Shown here piece after piece: positions 35,638-47,169 of a stretch of DNA of 64,000 bases. Below the pieces are notes generated by a model. The model saw only the letters and a program-made list of their open reading frames with translations, did no database searches and was not told where the DNA came from. How positions within the stretch are numbered: position 1 is the first letter of the stretch; the number at the start of each line of letters is the position of its first letter. A program made the position numbers and the translations under genes. This stretch comes from Eunapius fragilis (lineage: Eukaryota; Porifera; Demospongiae; Spongillida; Spongillidae), in contig OY811986.1 of assembly GCA_963681505.1 (NCBI GenBank), positions 351,001 through 415,000 of the forward strand, written 5' to 3'.

Positions 35638-37056
35638 TCAAAACCGTGATTTGGGTCTCTTGATGGTACTGTCGCCAGTAGGCTCACTGTCCACGTCCTT
35701 GTCCGAGCCAGAATGCTGGGGTGGGTGAGAGGTGAGGGTGACATGGGAAAGAAACCTCACATTAGCAAATACACAATGTGTTGACAGAAGCCTTTATTTT
35801 ATTTTATTAATTTTACCGCTACAGAGATGTTGTGTTTTTGCAGCAAGGACCGCACCAACAGTGCCTGCAGAAAGGAGATGTGTTTCAAGTGCACACACAC
35901 ACATACGTGGATGTTCAGACCACACCCCTTACCTTTGTTCTGAGGAGGTATGCCTCTCCCACTTCTAACGCCTTCTCAAAGACAGCACTCCGCTGATCCA
36001 TCTCACGGGCATAAATCACCTACAAGGGTATTGTGTTGCATGAGTGACCGACCCCACAAGACATTAGCACTACCTTAGCATGGGAATCAATTCTAGCTGA
36101 TATCTGTCCATCCAGTATGAGCGGGGTCAGCTCATTCTCCAGCGATGTAACATCAGTGTTGAAAGCAGCAGCCATACGATGGAGGTCGACACTCATGTAG
36201 GGACTAAAGTACTGGGAGGGAGGGGAGTGGTTAAGTGTGCATAGCCACACCCCTCGTTACCTGTATGAGGGCCTTGCTCCTGATCTGTGCGTACAGCGTG
36301 GGGATGTGGTCAGCGAGGTACATGTCCAGCATAAGGTTGTCCCGCATAGAGTCCAGCGTATTAAGGCAGGATGTGTATTTGGATTGGTGGAACTGAACAA
36401 TGACATCACGCAGCTGAGGTTCCAGTTCCAGGAACTGTTTGAATGAACTTGAGGGCGAAACAGTACAAGAGCAGCATCCCCACAAAACTAGTGTGTGGGA
36501 AACATACCTGCTGCCAATCACCTTGGAATGCAGGTCTTGTCTGTCGAAAGAGACCAGTGCACACAGGCCACCATAAACAGCCACAGAGTAGGGTGAGATA
36601 AGCTGGCCCCGGGGAGAGTGGGGGAGAGAGAGAGGGCTAGTTAGAACAGTGAACTTTTGTCCTAGTGCCCGGTCCTACTTACATCAGGAAACTTGCAGTT
36701 GTCAAAGGAGGTCTGGAGGAAGAGACGTGCTGCGTTCTTGTACTTCCTGTTCTCCATCTCTGCCAGGCCAGCCGCACACTTGAGGCGAGAGGCTGTCTCC
36801 TGGTTGCTCTGGCTCTTGGCTGCCTCGGACATCTCACTGGTGGCTTCTGCTTTACTGTAGTAGTTCAGGACCTGCTGCCAGTTGCCTAGCAACACGCTAA
36901 CCTGCCCATAATTGCAACAATAAGTTTGTGTTGCACGTATGTATGTGTGGAATGTGAACCTTGATAATGTTAAGGCACAGAGACACAATATGCTTGGCAC
37001 TGGTACAGTGATCCCTGGCACGTGTGTACATCTTGAGAGCCATGCTGCATGTGGTA

Positions 37057-37101
<45 letters not shown>

Positions 37102-38094
37102 TGCATGTGGTATGTGCGTGTGCGTGTGTGTGTGCGTGGTGTGTGTGTGTGTGCGTGTGTGTATATGCTTGCGGTGAGTCACACCATTCAGCAAATACAA
37201 GGAGGCTTTTGGTTTATTTACTTGAGATCACCACAGTCCAGATGATGGTCTCCCAGAGCATCAAAGCCCCTCCTGTTGGACCATTACACGCTCTGATGAC
37301 CTTCAATCAAGGCGTTGGTCAACACGGCACATGCTTACCTAATGCTTTCCTTTATGGAGTTGCTGCGATAATTCTTCAGGTCTGAGTCCAACCTCTCTAG
37401 CTGTTGGGGAAGGGAGAACAATAACACAGCAATTATGTTAGCTATGGATGCCAGACCTCACCGTGATATGAGCCTTCCTGTTTGTGGAGGTAATGTAGGC
37501 CACAGCCTCTTCACTGTCAGGGGAGTACTGAGGGTCCCCTGTGGCTTGGAAGAGACGCTGACGTATGTCTGTATACAAGGATGTGTTGTGTGTCTGCTCC
37601 ACAGCACTCTGAGCAAGCCTGGAAAGGGGGAAGGGTGTGGTAAGATGGTGGGAGGGGAGAAAGAGAAAGAGGGTGTGTGTGGTTAGATGGTGGGAGGGAG
37701 GAGAAAGAGGTGTGTGTGGTAAGATGGCATGAGGGGGGGGGAGAAAGAGGGGGTGTGGTAGTGGTGGAAGGGGAAGGAAGTAATGATTAATATACAGAAC
37801 ACAGCGGGAGAAGAGGTTCCTGAAAGGTTAGTTTTGAGAGCAGATATGGGATAATAATGGTAATTTAACAGGACGAGAGAGGCGAGGAAACGGTAAAATG
37901 CCGTACTTAAGTGAGTCAACACGAAGTGTCGGACAGTGCCTGGCAATGAAGACCAGCCTCTTTATCTTGGCAAACCCTGCATAGCTGCTGGCGTAAGTCT
38001 CGAGGTCAAAGTTCGGATTATCCACCGTGAAGTCGGAGGGCGGTGCCAGTCCGCTCTCAGGTTCGTCGACCTGCATCGGTTCGACGCTGTCCAT
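35638..38094 (-). CDS. COP9 signalosome subunit 1 (CSN1/GPS1), 12 exons, 462 aa
   Basis: Exons: 38094-37907, 37618-37462, 37400-37339, 37272-37222, 37044-36960, 36901-36683, 36602-36508, 36447-36261, 36211-36074, 36019-35933, 35864-35823, 35715-35638. Recognisable CSN1 segments are the N-terminal [67 protein letters not shown] and [16 protein letters not shown]. The PCI domain has [32 protein letters not shown] and [20 protein letters not shown]1 scaffolds the complex that removes NEDD8 from cullins. Its C-terminal tail is short and ends IKRPKSRF. The stop is 133 bp from the convergent neighbour's stop. Confidence 0.96.
37060..37165. repeat. TG-rich microsatellite in CSN1 intron
   Basis: Interrupted TG tract. 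On the CSN1 strand it is CA-rich and ends at the exon 5 acceptor. Confidence 0.9.
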
Positions 38095-38836
38095 CTGTGA
38101 GCGTAGTGAAGATAACCTCTATTCTATACTCTACCGCCCCACCTGCTCTATCTCTCCAGGCACCGGCATCCTTCTCAGTGCATCCGCGTGAGCAAAGTTA
38201 GCAAAGTCACGTGACCGCGAAGAGCGTGTCAATGTTTATGTTGCGGTTATGATTGGTTTAATTTCAGGACGCAGTATATATTCATTATATCATAAGAGTT
38301 GGTCAGATCATTTATTCTACGCTTCGTCAAGTCGGTGAGTTCCAAATACTAATGCACTTTGTTGCGTACGATGCTACATCACAATGTCTCTACTGCCTTC
38401 CTTGCACCGCGCATTGGTAACCATTTTTGCAACGAGGAGTGATCTGCGGGCGGTAGCGTACACACCATGCGCGTTGCGTCGCCTTGGGGTACGGTGATTG
38501 CTGCGAAAGAGTAAAATAAAAATAGTGGCGTGCAACTATCGTTGCATGGCAACGTTCGCCTGCGGGCCGAACACCTGCCGGGTGTTTGCCGCAAAGCATG
38601 TTTCGGACACTTGTCGTTAGTGTTCCTCGCTTTTGTAGCATGCGCTAGTTTGCTATGTCACTCCACGGCTAGCTAGCATCAAAAAGCTGCCAGCGCGCGT
38701 TTTGGGGGTTGCGTGTGTGTGAGTGAGCTCGCGCGCTCGCCGCGCGCGCGCGTCTGTGTTTATTTAAGACCACATTAACTAAGCACGCACACAATGGTGT
38801 GGCGCGATCTGTTCAGATCCACAGGAGTGCAGCCAG
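38095..38836. promoter_or_regulatory. Divergent upstream region, CSN1 / receptor copy A
   Basis: 742 bp without a convincing exon. gtcacgtgaccgc at 38206-38218 repeats the extended E-box seen upstream of ZCCHC4/rhotekin and probably serves CSN1. Positions about 38690-38755 are an alternating CG/TG stretch (gcgcgc, cgcgcgcgcg) prone to Z-DNA, about 90-140 bp before the receptor start. Confidence 0.5.
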
Positions 38837-40449
38837 ATGAAGGTATACATGGACTTGTGCATCGTCTTCGCATCTCTTCTCACAGCCGTCTCATCGGCAA
38901 CAGATATACCAATATGTAACTCAAGTGAGTGGTGTACGAATGGCCACCGAGGGGAGTGTTTGTATCCGCTCTGTGGCACTTTAATACTAAGCCTCCCAGA
39001 CTGATTACTAAATTTGTTTTCGCCGCTAATTTGTGACGTTCCTTTGATAGGAAATTCCAAGTTTGGTTGCTATGACATCGTAACTATGTATACTGCAAAC
39101 ATTTTGATTTCGTACTCATCTCAGGAATTATTAGAATGGGCGTAGTGCATGTGCACGTTTGTGTTTTAGGATGCTGTTGCAGTTAGGGATAGAGCGGGTG
39201 TGTCTGCATACAGGAATAACACGCACACAACACAGCTGGTAACTTTTTCTACACCACCATGTGCAGGCCTTGTTATTAAATTCATTATGTTTATGGAGTG
39301 TGTGTGTGTGGTGAGATGATGCCATCCAAAGGACACACAAGGTGTAACTGGTGTTGGTGTGGTGGTGTGGTGGTCACCTCATTGTTAGTTATGTTCTGTC
39401 CATTCAATTAACAGCAAATCAATTGAAAATAAATCCAATTACCCAAGTGGTCAATTTGAATGACACCAATATTAAACTGAACTGTGACGATGAACCTTAC
39501 GAGTCATGCGTTTGGAAGTGGCAAGTGTTTAATGCTAGCAGATGGATTGACATTACTAGCAATTTGACTGAATCGTAAGTAATGCCCACACAAACCTTTG
39601 GGCTACTCACTCTGAGTCCTCCCTCCTCTCCCACTCACCCTAGCATATTACCTCTTCTCTCCTCCTCTCTCTCATCTCCTCCTCCCTATCCTCTTCCCTC
39701 CCCTCCCTATCCTCTTCCCTCCCCTCCCTCTCTCATTATCCTTTTTATTGATTTTCTCCTTACTCTAGTGGTATCTATTTCCTCTCTAATGGTTCCCTGC
39801 TCATTCCTACCATTGGAATACATCATGCCACTAACTACAGATGCGCAATCGCTGGCCGTTCCAGAGATAGTGCCCTAGCCACCATCTATTTACGCAGTAA
39901 GTATTTGTCTAGAAGATTCTCCAGGTGGCTCATTAACAAATGTCCCTTTAGCCCAGCTGCAGTACATGAATGGACAGTCTTCCTTGTGCGTGGACCCAGG
40001 GTCAAACGGAAGCTTCTCTTTCTCTACCATAGGTCTGGGGAAGAGGCAGGGTGAAAGTAGTACATGGTTTCATTTTTATCTCTTGTCCATTAGGGTACCC
40101 AGTCCCAGTTATAACTCTATATAAAATGGGGTCCCCAGGCCAATGGATTCCAGTGAATGATAGTCGATTTGCAGCAACTGTAACTTCTGTCAGTGTGATG
40201 GGTGCCAAGGGAACAGATGATGGGATGTACTTGATAAATGCCACAAACAGCTATAGCACAAGCCAACTAACCTTCAGGCTGAATGTCTCAGGTATGTGTA
40301 CGTGTGTGTGTGTATGTGTATATGTGTGTATGCATATGTATGTGTATGTATGTATGTATGTGTATGTATGTATGTGTATGTATGTATGTGTATGTATGTA
40401 TGCGTATGTGTGTCTGTGTGCGCTTGTACATGTATAGCATTTTCTAATG

Positions 40450-40489
<40 letters not shown>

Positions 40490-43400
40490 AGATTTTGACA
40501 TTCCCATGCTGTATGTGGTTTCATCCACAGTAGTCTTACAACGTAACCAGGCAACATCAGTCAGCTGTTCTGTCCAGCCCAGCGCCATAAAAGGGGTGGG
40601 GTGTGGAGGAGGTGAGGTGAGTACTGGCCTCACCATGAAGTGGACAATACAGGTGAGTGAGGGAGAGGGAATAAGAGAGGAGGGAGGGAGGGAGGGGGAG
40701 AGAGTGGAGGGAGAGGGAGGAGGGAGGGAGGGAGGGGGAGAGGGTGGAGGGAGAGGGAGGAGGGAGGGAGGATGGATGCATTCATAATGTTGGTTATCAA
40801 TGTGTAACCCTAAGTATTAAGCAGCTTCCAGAGTTGAAGACCTCTTGAAAGGGAGGACTCCATTAATTTCCCCCCTCTCCCTGGTGGTTGGGTCATTACA
40901 GTTGTCGTCATGAACCACACCCATGCCACACCCACATGAAATAAGGCTTAGTTTCTGAAGTTACAATTGATTTCCCTATTGCAGGGGACAATGGTCACTT
41001 ATGACCGTACCCAGGGGGTGTACATGGTCAACCAGAACAACTCTATCTTTCTGATGTTCCAGTCATTCCAGAGTACCCAGATTGGTACATACATCTGTCA
41101 GGCCACCAATCTGAGGGGATCTTACAATACCTCCGTGATGATATATGGTTAGCAACAGCTCCTCCCCCTACCCCCTCCCTACTCTCCCCTACCCTCTTCT
41201 CTCTCCTCCCCTCCTCTTCCTCCCTCCCCTCCCCTACCCTCTCTCCCCTCCCCTACCCTCCTTCCCCTCCTCCTCTCTTCCCCAGTTTTTAAGCGTTGTT
41301 CCCTCCTCCCCAGTAAGTCCAGACCCTGTGTCAACACCGTCTTCCTCCGTATCGAGCACAGGAGTGGTCACCATCTTATGGACACCTGCCACGCCCTCTG
41401 GTCCCTTTCCCCGCACCTACATAGTGTACTATTCGTAAGTGGGAGTGTTATGGGAGCACCATGGGAGTGTTATGGGGGCACCATGGGAGTGTTATGGGAG
41501 CACCATGGGAGTGTTATGGGAGCACCATGGGAGTGTTATGGGAGCACCATGGGAGTGCCACGGGAGCACCATGGGAGTGTTATGGGAGCACCATGGGAGC
41601 GCCATGAGAGCACCATGGGAGTGCCATGGGAGCACCATGGGAGTGCCATGGGAGTGCCATGGGAGCACCATGGGAGTGCTATGAGAGCACCATGGGAGCA
41701 CCATGGGAGTGCCATGGGAGTGTGCCACGGGAGCACCTCCAGGTGTATTGATGCGCACCATCTCGCACCACCAGCAAACTAGAGGACACCAAGGAGATAT
41801 CTGTGGTTACTAACAGCACAAGTATCATCATCGCAAGGCTTCAGCAGGGGAACTACAGGGTTAGTGTGGTCATCGTGGAACGCGTCTCCCCCACCTTTGA
41901 CCTGATGAGCACCAGGAGTGGGGAGGCCATGTTTATGGTTGGGGACATAGCTAGCACAGGGACTGGAGAGGAGGTGGTCAAAACAGTGCCCTTCAAGGTG
42001 GGAGTGGCCTCTGGTGGCACTCTCCTCGCCATACTGGTGGTGTTGGTGGTGGTGATAGTTGTCGTAAGATACAACTCTTACAAGTGAGCTCATCCTTCTC
42101 ATCATGTATATTGCCTGATACATTCCCTCCCTCTCTCTCTCCCATCTATCTCCCTCCCTCCCCTCCTCTCCCTCTCTCCCCTTTCTCCCCCTCTGTATCC
42201 CTCTCCCTCTCTCTCTCTCTCCCCTCTATCTCCCTCCCTCCCCTCCTCTCCCTCTCTCCCCATTCTCCCCCTCTGTATCCCTCTCCCTCTCTCTCTCTCC
42301 CCTCTATCTCCCTCCCTCCCCTCCTCTCCCTCTCTCCCCATTCTCCCCCTCTATATCCCTCTCCCTCCCTCTCTCTCTCCCCTCTATCTCCCTCCCTCCC
42401 CTCCTCTCCCTCTCTCCCCATTCTCCCCCTCTATATCCCTCTCCCTCCCTCTCTCCATTTCCCACCATCATATCCTCCTTCCTCCTCCCCATCCCACTCC
42501 TATAGGCACAGATCACACCAACAGAGGACTTGGGGCGGTGATGAAGAAGTGGACCCTAAGGTAAGGTATAGCATGCACGTGTGTGTATGTGTGCATGCGT
42601 GATTGTGTGTGTGATTGTGTGTGTGTGTGTGCATGTGTGTGTGTGGAGGAACTGTGTATATTAATATACGGTGTTCTTCAGATACAGGACACAAATAAAT
42701 ATATTCCACCAGCCCCACTACCTGTCCCTGGTACCAGCAGTGAGATGTTCCTCTACCCAGAGCAAACTGATTCTGTTAGCATTGATGAGGTTGACCCCAA
42801 GTGGGAGTATCCAAGAGACTTGCTCCAGCTGTCAGAGATCCTATATGATGGCTTCTCTACAGTCCTATACAAGGGAACAGCCAATGGGATTAAGAGCGAT
42901 AAGGCAATAGACGTGGCAGTGAAGAGCTGTAAGGACCACGCCTCTGAAGATGATCTGAGAGCCCTCATTGCTGATATGGAGCTGCTGGCCAGTGTTGGGT
43001 CACATCCAAACATTATAGGCCTTCTGCGAGTGTGTACTGTTGAAGGTGAGTAACTTCTTTCACACCTCTTCTCCACACCTCTCCTCCACCACCTCTTCCA
43101 CACCTCTCCTCCACCACCTCTTCCACACCCCTCCTCCACACCCCTCTTCCACACTTCACAAACACATGTGCCTCCAACCCTCATAACCAATGCTGCATAA
43201 CACAGCTTCAGTTGGGGGTGGGGAATGAAGTGCAAATAATGGTGGAATGCAGGTGTGAATTGTTGTTGTAAGCAGGGCATACAAGACCACACCCTAAGAC
43301 CACACCCCTCACATCTCTCCACATAGGTCCTATTTGCATGGTGATGGAGTACATGTGCCATGGTGACCTGCTGGGGTTCCTGAGGGCATCCAGGGGACAC

Positions 43401-43937
43401 CATGGGATGTACACTGTCTTCCCTGGTAAGAGGGAGCAGCTACCATCTCTCAACCTCACCTCCAGGGACCTCATCAATATTGCCACAAAGATTGCCTCAG
43501 GAATGGACTTCCTTGCAGAGAGAAAGGTACAGTGAGTGTGTCCCACCTCCTCTCTAAGCCACACCCACATTTACTGCTCAGGTGGTACATGGATCGTTGT
43601 GTGCTCGCAATGTTCTAGTGGGAACCAGTCTGGACGTTAAGATCAACCTGAGGGCCTATGACCTTAACACAGACAGCCTCCTGAAGTGGATGGCACCAGA
43701 GACACTCTTTGATGGAACATCCACCACATACAGTGATGTGTAAGTGTATGTGTGTATGTGTGTGTGTGTTCAAGTGTGTGTTCAAGTGTGTGTGTGTGTG
43801 TGCATGTGTGTGTCACTGTGTGTGAGTGTTTATGTGTGTGTGCATGTGTGCAAAAAATGTGAATGTTTCCTTTTTTATAGTTGGTCTTTTGGTGTGACAA
43901 TGTGGGAACTGGTGACACTAGGTAAGTATGCCAATGG

Positions 43938-43979
<42 letters not shown>

Positions 43980-44601
43980 ATGTGTGTGTATGTGTATACA
44001 TGTGTGTGTATGTGTGTATGTGTGTGTGCATGTGTGTGTATTTGTGCATGTGTGTATGTGTGTATGTGTATACATGTGTGTGTATGTGTGTATGTGTGTG
44101 TGCATGTGTGTGTATTTGTGCATGTGTGTATGTGTGCATGTGTGTGCATGTGTGTGTATGTATGTATGCGCACTTCTCTAATGCAACTTAATTCCTAGAA
44201 CACATTAATTTTAACCCCTCGCTTCTTGACATTGCCATTAACCATTTAACCCTCTCTTAATGCCTTCAGGTGGAACCCCATATGCCGAAATTCTTCCTGG
44301 GGACCTGTACCCCCAGCTCTACAGCGGTATGAGAATGGCAAGACCCACGCACTGTGCCCCTGAGGTTTACGAGATAATGAGGGCCTGCTGGGACCGCAAT
44401 CCGATTGGTCGTCCCATATTTTCCGATATGTATGAGCGGTTGGACTCACTGTGTTTGTCGAAAATGGTACGTGGAAGCACTCCTACCAATGGAGCTTGCT
44501 TTAATGCGTCAATGGTGCTCTCCATATAGAGTGTTCTTGACTTGCGTAGCTACGATGGTACTGAGTACTCGCAGTTTGATGAGCAAGCTACAGTACTGTG
44601 A
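38837..44601 (+). CDS. Ig/FN3 receptor tyrosine pseudokinase, copy A, 831 aa
   Basis: Exons: 38837-38924, 39415-39574, 39769-39896, 39952-40032, 40094-40291, 40492-40652, 40985-41147, 41314-41434, 41775-42083, 42506-42560, 42682-43045, 43327-43526, 43582-43739, 43881-43921, 44270-44466, 44530-44601. There is a signal peptide (MKVYMDLCIVFASLLTAVSS), three Ig-like domains each on two exons, one FN3, and a TM segment at about residues 442-464. A DPKWEYPR juxtamembrane motif precedes the kinase-like domain. The ATP lysine is kept (VAVK, K569), but the P-loop has no glycine motif (LSEILYDGFSTVLYKG). HRD is HGS (S681) and DFG is LRA (699-701). The activation segment is about 18 residues. MAPE, WSFGV and the C-lobe are intact. 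The tail ends YDGTEYSQF. Catalysis is very unlikely; ligand sensing and scaffolding are inferred. Confidence 0.88.
41435..41745. repeat. 22-bp minisatellite in receptor A intron
   Basis: About 14 copies of atgggagcaccatgggagtg(tt/cc), between the two FN3 exons. Confidence 0.93.
42125..42470. repeat. CT-rich tandem repeat in receptor A intron
   Basis: About four copies of a roughly 72-80 bp unit containing ctctatctccctccctcccc and ctctgtatccctctccct, immediately after the TM exon. Confidence 0.9.
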
Positions 44602-44879
44602 CCACCTTTGCCCTCTTCCTTTGGTACCTTTCCTTTTCCCTGTGGCTACACTTATCTCACTGATCAGATGGTGACGCATCCATCAGATGTCTTACTGCCT
44701 GACCAACTTTTCTTCCTCTAACAGACCAATGCTTCAGCAAACCACAACAATTATTTCTTCCATTCTAAACAAATCAATTTCAATTTCATATTATTATTAT
44801 TTTCCTCTCTGTTTCTAATATATTATGTTATTATGTCTATATTTATGCACTGTTAAATAAGGTCACTGCGAATCCTGCA

Positions 44880-45248
44880 GCTCTCCACCTCCTTCCCTTT
44901 AGCCCCACCTTCTTCCTTCTAGCCGCACCTCCTTCCCTCTAGCCCCACCTCCTTCCCTTTAGCCCCACCTCCTTCCCTCTAACCCCACCTCCTTCCCTCT
45001 AGCCCCACCTCCTTCCCTCTAACCCCACCTCCTTCCTTCTAGCCCCACCTCCTTCCCTCTAACCCCACCTCCTTCCCTCTAGCCCCACCTCCTTCCCTCT
45101 AGCCCCACCTCCTTCCCTCTAGCCCCACCTCCTTCCCTCTAGCCCCACCTCCTTCCCTCTAGCCCCACCTCCTTCCCTCTAGCCCCACCTCCTTCGCTCT
45201 AACCCCACTTCCTTCCCTCTAGTCCCACCTCCTTCCTCTAGCCCCACC
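44880..45248. repeat. 20-bp minisatellite
   Basis: About 18 copies of agccccacctccttccctct, downstream of receptor copy A. Confidence 0.95.
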
Positions 45249-46004
45249 TCCCAGTGGCGGTGTGGCTGGCTTGGCAAACATGCGTACGTTCGCTTACTTG
45301 TCAGTATTTTCTAGTTTACTGGTGATTATGTGGAAAACTCCTGCCCCCTCCCAGCCACATCACCACTGCCACCTCCTAATTCCCTCTAGCCACACTTCCT
45401 TCCCTCTTTCTTCCCTCTCAGCCAATGTACAGTGGAACCTGTCTAACCTTCAGGCCAAATATAAATGGCCTCTGCAGAAAGATGGCTGCCAACTCATATA
45501 GTGAGGGGTCATGTCAGGACTCATGCTGGGGGCGGGGGCGGGGGGCGGGTCCCACTAATGCTGGGGCAATGTTCCACTAATTAGATTGCTAGTTATAAAA
45601 AGATTGACAAAACCAGTATAAGTGTAAGGTGTTTGATATGTGTAGCAGTCTAGCTGTTTGTCATGTGACCCCTGTGTAATGTAATCTCTAGTATCATGTG
45701 ACCCTCCAACCTACATCATGTGACCCTCCAACCTACAACATGTGACCCTCCAGCCTACATCACGTGACCCTAGCTGAAGTCATGTGACATATGCATAAGA
45801 CATTGCATGTGGAATGCTACATTTGCAGGGTTCATATGATTGTTATGGTGATGGGTTCCGGCCATATCAGGTACTACATTCCACACGCATGATTAAAAAG
45901 GAACTTGTAGATTAGCTTATAAGTATGCATCAGTGATATCTGCCTCAGCCCCAGACCTTACCTTCCTCTTACATAACTTATGTACTGATCAGTTGACTCA
46001 GCAA

Positions 46005-46427
46005 GGGCGGATCCAGCGAGGGGGTCCTGGGGGTCCGGACCTCCCCCTCGGGCCCCTCAATACTGACTATGAATATAATTATCTAATGCAGTGTTTTCGA
46101 ATTTAAAAAAGTTCAGCGCTTTCCCTGTATATTATATCTTGAATTCTGCATATGCGCATGCTACATCTCGCACAGCAAAAAAAACGCGTCGAATCAAATT
46201 TTGATTTGCAATTGATTTGACAGTCACATTCCTGATACAGGATGTTGTAACATCCTGTATCAGGAATGTGACTGTCAAATCAATTGCAAATCAAAATTTG
46301 ATTCGACCACCTTTTTTGCTGTGAGCTCTCCCCCCTACCCTTAGTTTGACAAGGTACCTCTTCCGCCTCTCTCTCTCATTAATTATTCATGTCGGACCTC
46401 CCTCCTCGCCGAATTCCTGGATCCGCC
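46005..46427. mobile_element. Candidate non-autonomous DNA transposon with fold-back core
   Basis: The ends are inverted: gggcggatccag at 46005 and ctggatccgcc ending at 46427. Both sides are flanked by actgatcagt (45984-45993 and 46428-46437), which may be a target duplication or part of the terminus. Inside, 46171-46244 and 46251-46323 are arms of a nearly perfect 73-bp inverted repeat separated by 6 bp, which would form a long hairpin. There is no coding capacity. Family not assigned. Confidence 0.6.
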
Positions 46428-47169
46428 ACTGATCAGTGTAATAAAACAAAGCTTTCCTTCAGAGCTTGTGCGATACTATGCCGCAGACTATGACTTCATT
46501 TGCAATTGGTAGCAACATGTAGCTCAGTTTTCCATATAAGCCACACCACAGGCCCGCCCACCATCACTAACCGCATAATTATTGACGATCAATTATGACG
46601 TAATCAGTCGGCCGCAGATTATGACTTCATTGCGTAGCTAGCTACATGTAGCGCAGTATTAGTTGCCCACAGGCCCGCACCCACCACCCACCATCACTAA
46701 ATTTGTGTTCCGGCCTATAGTGTCTTGTATTGGTAATTTTGTGACGTATATATGAGGCGTGCGGTGATGCGATACGATTACTATTCCAATTATTTAAAAA
46801 ACCATATGCATGTGCTCTCGGTTATAGTTATAGATCAGTATAGAAGTCACAATTAAGGGCAAAAAATTAAGTCACACAGCCGGAGAGCTTTGAAAAGTGT
46901 AATACTGACGAGACCGCAATCCAATTATGACAATGCATCTCAGTCTGTATGTCTGTTGTTCCAGAGTGTTACCTTCTATTCCCCCCCCCCCCCCCGCCCC
47001 ACACACACACACGGACCCTGTACCTTGCGATCCTTGCATTCTTCTGCTTCATGTATCGCTTCGTTATGCAATTTATATAGTTGTGCCACCATTAAATCCA
47101 GCTGATACAGTATCGCAGTTAATAACCTTCCCCCATCTGACGCCCTATATCCCTTTAGCAGCTAAGCTT

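Noticed and set aside
42583-43053. Reading of receptor A N-lobe starting at MYVCMRDCVCD
   Set aside because: The start lies in TG-rich intron; the exon begins at 42682 after a clear acceptor.
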